Positions 26,505 through 32,847 of a stretch of DNA of 35,514 bases are shown one piece after another. Positions within the stretch are counted from its first letter, which is position 1; each line of letters begins with the position of its first letter. The translations under genes and the position numbers were made by a program. Origin of the DNA: Alphaproteobacteria bacterium RIFCSPHIGHO2_12_FULL_63_12. Its GTDB lineage: Bacteria > Pseudomonadota > Alphaproteobacteria > Caulobacterales > Parvularculaceae. Under the pieces are notes generated by a model that saw only the letters and a program-made list of their open reading frames with translations, did no database searches and was not told the origin of the DNA. The stretch spans positions 10,456 to 45,969 of the forward strand of contig MEMM01000142.1 in the NCBI GenBank assembly GCA_001767925.1. Direction: 5' to 3'.

Positions 26505-26957
26505 CCGGACAGCGTTCGCCTTCCAGGGGAAAAAAGTCCGTACCCTGCGGATTATCCCCGCAACGGATCCGGATTTGAATCCAGCCCCCATGCGGGTCGT
26601 CGCGCTTTTGTCCGTATTTTCCGGATTTTTGACTTTCGCCCAATCGGAGAAACGGCTCCGTCGCTGCATCAACCGGCGGAGGAGCGTTAAGGATTGGCGG
26701 CGACGCGTCTTACCGGGTCCCCGCCGAATTCACTTGTCAAAGAGCCGCGAGCGCCGCTTTCGCCGCGCCCGGAATATTCAACGGACGAACGCGCCGATTC
26801 CGTCGCACCGGAGAGATGTATTTGCGTGAGCGACTTCGCGCGAAACGGGAGAAGGCGCCCAAAGGGGTTTTGATAAGCGATGATTTGCGGCTCACTTCGT
26901 GAGTCGATGCTATTCGACCGGAGGAGCCGCCGCTTGGCGAATTTCAAATCCGCCACA
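26505..26957. other. Intergenic stretch without a recognisable gene
   Basis: About 450 bp between the Mur ligase stop and the usg stop, which is reached from the right. Open frames here are short, arginine/serine-rich and mutually overlapping, with no ribosome site or family similarity I can support. A small inverted repeat (CTCAC-TTC-GTGAG near 26890-26902) is the only structure seen. It could be a degraded gene or regulatory DNA. Confidence 0.45.
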
Positions 26958-27227
26958 CTAGTGGATCTGGAACAGCGTCCCGACGCGCATTTCGGCCGCC
27001 GAGACGATATCCCGGCCGGCGACCCGGACCGAATGAAGCGGCCCTTCAATCTGGCGCGACCAGAAATCGAGAAAGCGGTTCAGCACCGGATAGCGCGGGG
27101 CGATGTCGTAGTCCTGCCAGACATAGGTCTGAAGGAGCCCCGGATGATCCGGCAGGCGGTAGAGGATTTCAGCAGTCGCCAGACGATAGCCCTTCAGTTG
27201 GAGGGCGAGAGATGAACCGTTACGCAT
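26958..27227 (-). CDS. usg: Usg family protein
   Basis: An 89-aa protein matching the alphaproteobacterial Usg family: 'LQLKGYRLATAEILYRLPDHP', 'LLQTYVWQDYD' and 'FLDFWSRQIEGPLHSVRVA'. Usg was named from its place near tryptophan genes in some species, and its function is unknown. Here no trp gene is nearby. The ATG at 27227 has AGGGG six bases upstream. It is divergent from the ornithine decarboxylase, with 308 bp between them. Confidence 0.9.
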   Translation of the reverse strand: MRNGSSLALQLKGYRLATAEILYRLPDHPGLLQTYVWQDYDIAPRYPVLNRFLDFWSRQIEGPLHSVRVAGRDIVSAAEMRVGTLFQIH

Positions 27228-27340
27228 ACAACACCCCTGTTTCCCTGGGCGCCCGAACGAAATTTGCGCCCGTAAGGCAATGTTACCAATTGGATTTTGC
27301 CGCGCCCTGAACGCGCCGGCAAGGCTTGGATTGAATTTCT

Positions 27341-27346
27341 TATAAT
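27341..27346 (+). promoter_or_regulatory. TATAAT-like -10 element before the decarboxylase leader
   Basis: A perfect TATAAT lies in an A/T-rich island, in contrast to the GC-rich surroundings. It is on the strand reading toward the decarboxylase leader. No convincing -35 is found at 16-18 bp, so only the -10 is claimed. If used, transcription begins near 27353, leaving a leader of about 180 nt. Confidence 0.3.
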
Positions 27347-27399
27347 AAAATCAATGGGTTAGCAGCATTCCGCTTCGACTGCTGACAGCTAGCCCCTTG

Positions 27400-27535
27400 A
27401 TCCGCCGGGAAAATTTCGATTCGGAAATTCTTTACAAACCAGTGGAACGTTCTTATGTGCGCGTTTCGTCAATCCCATGGGACCTCTCCGCAAGATTGGC
27501 GTCTTGGTTGAAGCTGCTTAGCGAGGTTCCATGAG
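27400..27535 (+). ncRNA. speF-type leader RNA of ornithine decarboxylase
   Basis: The leader just before the decarboxylase holds a 10-bp helix, 27477-27486 with 27523-27532, one G-U pair. It encloses a second hairpin (CAAGA 27491-27495 with TCTTG 27502-27506). The right arm contains GAGG (27523-27526), the Shine-Dalgarno of the ATG at 27536, so the helix would block translation. The conserved core, including the 'AAGCTGCTTAGCGAGGT' segment, resembles the alphaproteobacterial speF motif (Rfam RF00518) as I remember it. The 5' limit is a guess. How it is switched, perhaps by polyamines, is not shown here. Confidence 0.6.
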
Positions 27536-28732
27536 ATGGACAGACACCAGTCTGCGCTTGCGCTGGTCCTAGCGGACCAGCCTGAACTCCCCGTTCATTG
27601 CCTGCGCCCGGAAGCCGCCAAAAAGGCGGCGGATTTCTTTGTGCGCACTTTCCCGGGCGACGTTCTTTACGCCGTGAAGGCCAATCCGCATCCGGCGATC
27701 ATCGACGCGGTTTACGCGGCTGGCGTGCGCGCTTTTGACGTCGCCTCCCTGCCGGAGATTGAACTCGTCGCGTCGCGCTGCCCGGACGCCAAGCTCGCTT
27801 TCATGCATCCGGTGAAATCGCGGCTCGCCATCCGCCGGGCCTATTTCGACTTCGGCGTGCGCGTCTTCTCGCTCGACAGCCTCGATGAGCTCGACAAGAT
27901 CATCAAGGAGACGAACGGCGCGAAGGATCTCCATCTCGTCGTTCGCATCGCGGTCTCGTCCGATTACGCGCAGCACAAACTTAACGGCAAATTCGGCTGC
28001 TCGGGCCAGGAGGCCGTGTTGTTGCTGCGTCAGGCGCGCGCCTCGTGCGAAGAGCTTGGCGTTTCGTTCCATGTCGGCTCGCAATGCATGCGGCCGGAGG
28101 CGTATCGCGCGGCGATGGAAATCGTCTCCGATCTCATCCGACAGGCGCAGGTGACAATCGATATCGTCGATGTCGGCGGCGGGTTCCCCGTCGCCTATCC
28201 GCAGCTTTCGCCGCCGCCGCTGAAATCCTATGTCGAGGAGATCGCTGCGGCGTTCGAATCGATGCCGGTCCTCGAAAACGCTGATTTGTGGTGCGAACCC
28301 GGCCGCGCGATCTGCGCCGAGGCCGGCAGCCATATCGTTCGCGTGGAGTTGAGGAAGGGCGACGCGCTTTATCTGAACGACGGCGCTTACGGCGCCTTGT
28401 TCGACGCGGCGCATGACGGGCTTGTCTATCCGACGCGCCTCCTGCGCGCAAAAAAAGGTCCGCGCCGCCAGCTGAAAGCGTTCCGCCTCTACGGTCCGAC
28501 CTGCGACTCGATCGACACGCTGAAGGGGCCGTTCCTGCTGCCCTCGGACGTTCATGAGGGCGACTACATCGAATTCGGCCAGACGGGCGCCTATGGCGCC
28601 GCGCTGGCGACCGCCTTTAACGGCTTTGGCCAATATGCCGAGGCGATCGTCGATGACGCCCCGCTGATGTCGATGTACGGCGAAGCGGAGGCGGCGGAAA
28701 ACGTCGTCAGCCTGCGCGCCTCCAAGGGCTGA
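27536..28732 (+). CDS. Ornithine decarboxylase-type PLP enzyme (fold III)
   Basis: A 398-aa alanine-racemase-fold decarboxylase. The PLP lysine is K48 in 'YAVKAN', and 'HVGSQ' (179-183), 'GGGFP' (214-218) and 'EPGRAI' (254-259) are the cofactor pocket. 'GPTCDSID' with C323-D324 is the substrate-binding element that marks ornithine/diaminopimelate-type decarboxylases; here it resembles the eukaryotic-like ODC branch. The product would be putrescine, or cadaverine if lysine is also accepted. It follows the speF-like leader and precedes a hydrolase and a deoxyhypusine-synthase-like gene. Its ribosome site lies inside the leader helix. Confidence 0.9.
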   Translation: MDRHQSALALVLADQPELPVHCLRPEAAKKAADFFVRTFPGDVLYAVKANPHPAIIDAVYAAGVRAFDVASLPEIELVASRCPDAKLAFMHPVKSRLAIRRAYFDFGVRVFSLDSLDELDKIIKETNGAKDLHLVVRIAVSSDYAQHKLNGKFGCSGQEAVLLLRQARASCEELGVSFHVGSQCMRPEAYRAAMEIVSDLIRQAQVTIDIVDVGGGFPVAYPQLSPPPLKSYVEEIAAAFESMPVLENADLWCEPGRAICAEAGSHIVRVELRKGDALYLNDGAYGALFDAAHDGLVYPTRLLRAKKGPRRQLKAFRLYGPTCDSIDTLKGPFLLPSDVHEGDYIEFGQTGAYGAALATAFNGFGQYAEAIVDDAPLMSMYGEAEAAENVVSLRASKG

Positions 28733-28881
28733 CGGCGTTTCGGGCGATCACAATTCGATCACTCGCGAAAGTGGAGCCTTTCGCGTTAACTCGCCATTGA
28801 GTTTCATCGGCTAATTTCCCCCGCAGCAGAACAAGGGCGTCGCTATTGTCAGGGCGCCCGCGTGAAAGCGGGGGAAGCGAC

Positions 28882-29898
28882 GTGGCTTTGGTAAGGCGCA
28901 AATTCGGCGCGCATCTTGACGCCGCCGCAAAGACGACATTGGCGTCGCAGCGCGCCTATCCGTCTGTAGCGGCCATGCGCAATCCGTTGACCCGGTCGAT
29001 CATACGACGCGTGGCGGAAGGCGACTGGCTCGCAACACTCGATCAGATAGATTTTCACTATTCGATGGAGAATATCTCCATTGGCGGCGTCCCGTGCGTA
29101 TCCTATCGCGCGCAAGGCGCGAAAGCGGATGCGCCGTTGATCTTGTATCTTCATGGCGGGGGCTTTGTCTGCGGCTCGGCGCGCGTCAACGCCTCAACGG
29201 TTTTACCGTCATGCCATCTTTCCGGGTGCGAGGCGATCGCGGTCGATTATTCGCTGACGCCCGAAGCCGTTTATCCGACGCAGCTTGACGAAATTGAAGC
29301 AGTCTATCGTGCGCTGCTCGCGGGCGGGCGGTCCGCCGACCAGATCGTCGTCATCGGCGATTCCGCCGGCGGCGCGCTGACGCTCTCGTCCCTCTATCGC
29401 TGGCGCGCCGCGGGATTGTCCCTTCCCGCCGGATTCGTCTTGCTTTCTCCGGTTCTCGATTCGCGCGCGGAAAGCGACACTCACCAAACGCTTCGCGGCC
29501 GCGATCCCCTGTTTTCGGCGAACAGCGCCGAAAACTGCACGCAATGTTTTCAGCTTTACGCCGGCGACGCCGACATCAACGATCCGCTGGTTTCACCGCT
29601 GGCGGGCGATCCGGCGGGATTGCCGCCGGCGCTGCTCCACGCCGGCACCCGCGAGGTGCTGCTCGGCGATTCGGCGCGATTTTCCGAAAAAGCCCGGCTG
29701 GCCGGCGTTGACGTCACCTTGCAGGTTTATGACGGCATGTTTCACCTCTTCCACCAGCACTGGCGTCTCTCCCAGGCCAAGTCGGCGCACCGCGATATCG
29801 CCGAGTTCATCGCGAGAACGACAGCCGCCTCCGTCGGCGCGATCGCCGACATGCGCCCGACCATCTACCCCGTCGAATTCGCCCGCTTCGGCGGCTGA
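28882..29898 (+). CDS. Alpha/beta hydrolase, hormone-sensitive lipase family
   Basis: A 338-aa alpha/beta hydrolase. The oxyanion motif HGGG lies at 91-94 and the nucleophile S161 in G-D-S-A-G-G, the HSL/abhydrolase_3 pattern. The catalytic His is in 'YDGMFHLFH' near the C-terminus. These enzymes cleave esters and some amides. GTG 28882 is chosen for its GGGGGAAG ribosome site; the TTG at 28846 would add 12 residues. It sits between two polyamine genes, 149 bp after the decarboxylase, so an N-acyl or ester intermediate of the pathway is a possible substrate (inference only). Confidence 0.83.
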   Translation: MALVRRKFGAHLDAAAKTTLASQRAYPSVAAMRNPLTRSIIRRVAEGDWLATLDQIDFHYSMENISIGGVPCVSYRAQGAKADAPLILYLHGGGFVCGSARVNASTVLPSCHLSGCEAIAVDYSLTPEAVYPTQLDEIEAVYRALLAGGRSADQIVVIGDSAGGALTLSSLYRWRAAGLSLPAGFVLLSPVLDSRAESDTHQTLRGRDPLFSANSAENCTQCFQLYAGDADINDPLVSPLAGDPAGLPPALLHAGTREVLLGDSARFSEKARLAGVDVTLQVYDGMFHLFHQHWRLSQAKSAHRDIAEFIARTTAASVGAIADMRPTIYPVEFARFGG

Positions 29899-29986
29899 AG
29901 CCGCTTGCCCGCGTCAGCGTCGCGACGGCCGGGTCCGGCGCTGCCGCGGCGGCGCGGGCTATTCGACCCCGGCGCGGCAGGAGGCC

Positions 29987-30014
29987 TTGTGACGGCGGAC
30001 AATCCTATTATATA
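29987..30014 (+). promoter_or_regulatory. Candidate promoter of the deoxyhypusine-synthase-like gene
   Basis: TTGTGA (29987-29992) and TATATA (30009-30014) are separated by 16 bp in a locally A/T-rich spot of the 192-bp gap. Each hexamer matches its sigma-70 consensus at four of six positions, so this is tentative. Confidence 0.3.
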
Positions 30015-30090
30015 GCGCGCGCATACGGCCCTCCGCGCGTCGATCCTGACGCGGCCCGGATCCGGTTTTTAACTGGAAGGACCGAGTGCG

Positions 30091-31140
30091 ATGACCAAAT
30101 CCGCCGACAACCGCAAAGCCGAACTCCTCGCGACCCAGGTCGAGCATATCGACATCACGAAATTCGACGCCCGCCCGATCATCGACGCGTGGGGCAAGAT
30201 GTCGTTCACCTCGCGCGACGCGGCCCGCGCCGCCCAGATCCTCAACATGGCGATCGAGGACGAGAAATGCTCGACCTGGCTCATCATGGCCGGTTCGACC
30301 GGCGCCGGCGGCTGCCTTCACGTCTGGCGCGACATGATCGAGTACAACATGATCGACGCGGTCGTCGCGACCGGCGCCTCGATCATCGACATGGATTTCC
30401 TCGAAGCGCTCGGTTTCAAACACTATCAGGCGAACGAAATCCCTGACGACAACACGCTGCGCTCGCTTTATATCGACCGCATCTACGACACCTATATCGA
30501 CGAAGAAGAACTTCAGAACGTCGACCACACCATCTACGAAATCTGCGAGAGCCTTGAGCCGCGCCCCTACACCTCGCGCGAATTCATCCATGAAATCGGC
30601 AAATGGCTCGCCGCCGGCAATGCGAAGAAAAAAGACTCGCTGATCCAGCGCGCCTATGAAAAGGGCGTGCCGATCTTCGTGCCCGCCTTCTCCGACTGCT
30701 CGGCCGGCTTCGGCGTCGTCAAGCATCAGGTCGAACGGCGCAAGGCGAAGAAGCCCTATGTGACGATCGACTCGGCCGGCGACTTCCGCGAACTGACCGA
30801 CGTGAAGCTCGCCGCCGGCACGACCGGCCTTTTCATGATTGGCGGCGGCGTGCCGAAGAATTTCGCGCAAGACACCGTCGTCTGCGCCGAAATCCTCGGC
30901 CATGACGACGTCGAAATGCACAAATACGCCGTGCAGATCACGGTCGCGGACGTTCGCGACGGCGCATGCTCGTCCTCGACGCTGAAAGAAGCCGCAAGCT
31001 GGGGCAAGGTCTCGACCGTCCATGAACAGATGGTCTTCGCCGAAGCGACCAGCGTCGCGCCGCTGATCGTCTCCGACGCCTGGCATCGCGGCGGCTGGAA
31101 AAAGCGCCAGCCGCGCCGCTGGGCGAAGCTGTTCGACTAG
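30091..31140 (+). CDS. Deoxyhypusine-synthase-family polyamine enzyme (homospermidine-synthase-like)
   Basis: A 349-aa deoxyhypusine-synthase homologue. Features are 'GSTGAGGCLHVWRDMI', 'DNTLRSLYIDRIYD', the NAD-region 'IDSAGDFRELTDVK' and the active-site lysine K306 in 'EAASWGKV', matching the catalytic Lys of eukaryotic DHS. Bacteria lack eIF5A, so such proteins act on free polyamines, either making homospermidine from putrescine or joining guanidino-butylamines. The adjacent ornithine decarboxylase suggests putrescine as substrate. The start ATG has GGAAGGA upstream. A separate promoter may serve it, since 192 bp precede it. Confidence 0.88.
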   Translation: MTKSADNRKAELLATQVEHIDITKFDARPIIDAWGKMSFTSRDAARAAQILNMAIEDEKCSTWLIMAGSTGAGGCLHVWRDMIEYNMIDAVVATGASIIDMDFLEALGFKHYQANEIPDDNTLRSLYIDRIYDTYIDEEELQNVDHTIYEICESLEPRPYTSREFIHEIGKWLAAGNAKKKDSLIQRAYEKGVPIFVPAFSDCSAGFGVVKHQVERRKAKKPYVTIDSAGDFRELTDVKLAAGTTGLFMIGGGVPKNFAQDTVVCAEILGHDDVEMHKYAVQITVADVRDGACSSSTLKEAASWGKVSTVHEQMVFAEATSVAPLIVSDAWHRGGWKKRQPRRWAKLFD

Positions 31141-31186
31141 CGCGCCGGGCGCAAAAGCGGAAACCGGTTTTGCGCAAAAAGGCGCG
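31141..31186. repeat. Nested palindromic intergenic element
   Basis: The dyad has nested arms: outer 6-bp arms (31141-31146 with 31181-31186), an inner 8-bp arm pair (31149-31156 with 31168-31175) and a CGG/CCG core. The 'AAGCGGAAACCGGTTTT' core recalls a short intergenic repeat common in Rhizobiales and relatives, as I remember it. It begins right after the stop of the deoxyhypusine-like gene. Confidence 0.5.
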
Positions 31187-31231
31187 CTGAAATAATAGCT
31201 GGATCATCGGTCGCGATTCAGATTCCGGCAG

Positions 31232-31675
31232 TCAGTTAGGGGCGCTCGCAAAAGAGCGCCCCATTTTTTTGGCGCGCCGGATACGGAAGATCGCGCAGCC
31301 GGCAAGATAGGCGATCGACATTTCAAACAGGCGATTCATGACGAACGCCGTCCACCAGAAGCTCATCTCCGACACCGTCGCCGCCAGATGAAAAAGAATG
31401 GAGGCGCCGTTCACCGCGAACAGCGGAACGGTCAATGCCCAGCGCTGCGACATCCGCCAGAAGGCGACGGCCTGAAACAGCGCGATCACCGAATATCCCC
31501 AGTTCATGCCCGAAGGCGCGAACTGGAAGTACCAGCCGATCGTCGCCGCCCAACCGATCGTCACTAGGATCGCCGCCTGGCGAATGACTTTATGGCCTGA
31601 AAGGAGGCAAAGGCCCTGCGTGACCGCAAGCGCGATCGCGTAAATAGCAATGACTAACCAATTCCAAGCAGTAAT
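31232..31675 (-). CDS. Small membrane protein with apparent ATT start
   Basis: The frame is open upstream of the first conventional start (GTG 31564) and continues as clear coding sequence to an ATT at 31675. A perfect GGAGG (31683-31687) stands seven bases before that ATT. From ATT the protein has about 147 aa and four hydrophobic helices; the first (residues 4-22) and part of the second are lost if GTG is used. No ATG, GTG or TTG exists in frame between. It overlaps the 3' end of the helical-protein gene by 22 bp. I recognise no family; the mix of Trp-rich helices and a short basic tail recalls phage or channel-like proteins but proves nothing. Confidence 0.6.
   Translation of the reverse strand: MTAWNWLVIAIYAIALAVTQGLCLLSGHKVIRQAAILVTIGWAATIGWYFQFAPSGMNWGYSVIALFQAVAFWRMSQRWALTVPLFAVNGASILFHLAATVSEMSFWWTAFVMNRLFEMSIAYLAGCAIFRIRRAKKMGRSFASAPN
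31239..31270 (+). terminator. Intrinsic terminator inside the end of the antisense membrane gene
   Basis: A 9-bp GC-rich stem (31239-31247 with 31254-31262), a six-base loop and a run of seven Ts (31264-31270) make a canonical terminator for transcription from the deoxyhypusine-like gene. It lies within the last codons of the opposing membrane-protein gene, so the two convergent genes share this DNA. Confidence 0.8.
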
Positions 31676-31971
31676 CTCACAACCTCCGAAGGCGGGTCTT
31701 TGGGCGCCCCGCCGCCGACCGCTTCAAGGATACGGACGCCGGCGTCCGATGCGTTCGACTGAATTGCGGCATGCGCCTGCGTGGTGACGTCGGCGAGATG
31801 AACCAGCGCTTCCCGGATATCTTGATAAGCTTTGAGCGTTGCCTCGCCGTTAATCTTGTCGGCGGCAGCGGCGGCGGTCGAGGAACCTGCAGCGACAAAT
31901 GCCGCGAGTGCGGCCAGTTTTTGTTCAAATTTTAGTAGAACGAGTTGCTCTTTACGAACGTCTTTAGTCAT
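31654..31971 (-). CDS. Helical hypothetical protein (105 aa) with atypical codons
   Basis: A 105-aa protein, alanine-rich and probably all-helical, with a Gly/Pro break near residue 87. The first 18 and last 8 codons favour A/T in third position, unlike every neighbour, which points to foreign or phage-derived DNA, while the middle has host-like codons. The start ATG has GGAG eight bases upstream. It overlaps the next gene by 22 bp, so the two form a coupled pair. No family is recognised. A role as a phage-derived accessory protein is a guess. Confidence 0.6.
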   Translation of the reverse strand: MTKDVRKEQLVLLKFEQKLAALAAFVAAGSSTAAAAADKINGEATLKAYQDIREALVHLADVTTQAHAAIQSNASDAGVRILEAVGGGAPKDPPSEVVRLLLGIG

Positions 31972-32075
31972 TAGTTAGCTCCGTTCACGTAAAAGGGATT
32001 GACGAGGATTAGCGACGACACAACCTTAAGCTGAGTCGTCTCGCGTCCTAGTAGCAATCGGGAGAAAACTCCCCA

Positions 32076-32369
32076 GTGGACGGGCTCATGTCGGAGTCAG
32101 GTGAAGACGCTTACGCCGCCGCCATCGGCCGCAACATGTGGCGGTTGGCGAAACGTCGCGCGATCTCGATGATCGATCCGACGGGGGACGCCGCCAAGCT
32201 TACGCGCGCCGCGCTTGGGGCTGCGCCCGAAAATAAAGCGCGGCGGCTTCCTCGCATGTCCGCTGAAGCCGGCGACGCGCCGGTTCCGGCGCCGACAAAT
32301 CTTCGAGAATTTCTGCGAAGACTGGCTGCAGAGCTTGGATCAGACGCTCCGGGCCGCGACGGGTCGTAA
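32076..32369 (+). CDS. Hypothetical protein overlapping the HTH gene in antisense
   Basis: A 97-aa frame from GTG 32076 (or ATG 32088). The first 41 codons lie outside the opposing gene and have clear coding bias; the remaining 56 overlap the 3' part of the HTH gene in antisense. The N-terminal half ('YAAAIGRNMWRLAKRRAISM') is an amphipathic basic helix. The ribosome site is weak: GGGAG lies 11 bases before GTG, inside a small hairpin. I do not recognise a family. The end of the frame may be fortuitous. Confidence 0.35.
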   Translation: MDGLMSESGEDAYAAAIGRNMWRLAKRRAISMIDPTGDAAKLTRAALGAAPENKARRLPRMSAEAGDAPVPAPTNLREFLRRLAAELGSDAPGRDGS

Positions 32370-32757
32370 CCGTCGACAGCGCCAAATAGGTGTGCGCCGT
32401 CGCATCTGCTGCAAGGCGCGGCAAATGTTCGTCCCCGACGCGTCGGGCGCCGCCGATGAGTTTTGGCAGCAAGGTCGCCAAAATCCCGGCCAGGAGGTCG
32501 GTGTCGATGTCGGCGGTCTCCCCGGCGAAACGACCGCGAAAGTCGACCACCGTCGCCGCGGCCGGCGTCTGATAAATCAGGTCCGACAGCTGAAGCGCGC
32601 CGCCGGTCGCATCGACCATGCGTTGCGCGACGGTGGGATCAACCGCTTCCTCGCCCGACAAAATGCGTTCGAGACGACCAGCGTCAAGCCCGATCAGCCT
32701 GGCGAACGCCTTGGGCGTCGTCCGGGTGTCACGAAGAAAGGCGATCAACGCATCCAT
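32200..32757 (-). CDS. HTH-domain protein (Cro/CI-like N-terminus)
   Basis: A 185-aa protein. Residues 1-55 form a helix-turn-helix of the lambda-repressor type ('TPKAFARLIGLDAGRLERILSGEEAVDPTVAQRMVDATGG' region, shown by the pattern of A-x-x-x-G and the recognition helix). The rest is helical with many Leu/Arg residues and could be a dimerisation or ligand domain. It is likely a DNA-binding regulator of neighbouring genes. The gene is divergent from the ABC-F gene, with 90 bp between, and runs tail-on into the small plus-strand frame. No specific target is apparent. Confidence 0.65.
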   Translation of the reverse strand: MDALIAFLRDTRTTPKAFARLIGLDAGRLERILSGEEAVDPTVAQRMVDATGGALQLSDLIYQTPAAATVVDFRGRFAGETADIDTDLLAGILATLLPKLIGGARRVGDEHLPRLAADATAHTYLALSTVTTRRGPERLIQALQPVFAEILEDLSAPEPARRRLQRTCEEAAALYFRAQPQARRA

Positions 32758-32847
32758 GGCCTGAGCCTCGCCGATAATCGCTGACAGGGTTTTAACGGCG
32801 CCAGGCGCATTGCCGCCGGGAGCTGCGCCTTGTAGAGCGCTCGCGCC

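Noticed and set aside
26575-27049. Overlapping short frames between the Mur ligase and usg
   Set aside because: They overlap each other on both strands, lack ribosome sites and have arginine/serine-rich non-protein-like composition.
27444-27465. GGAAC...CGTT resembling an EcfG/RpoE promoter before the decarboxylase
   Set aside because: The spacing is 13 bp, whereas EcfG-type promoters need about 16-17 bp.
29959-31086. 375-codon minus-strand frame opposite the deoxyhypusine-like gene
   Set aside because: An antisense shadow of a well-supported enzyme gene; the composition is typical of such frames.
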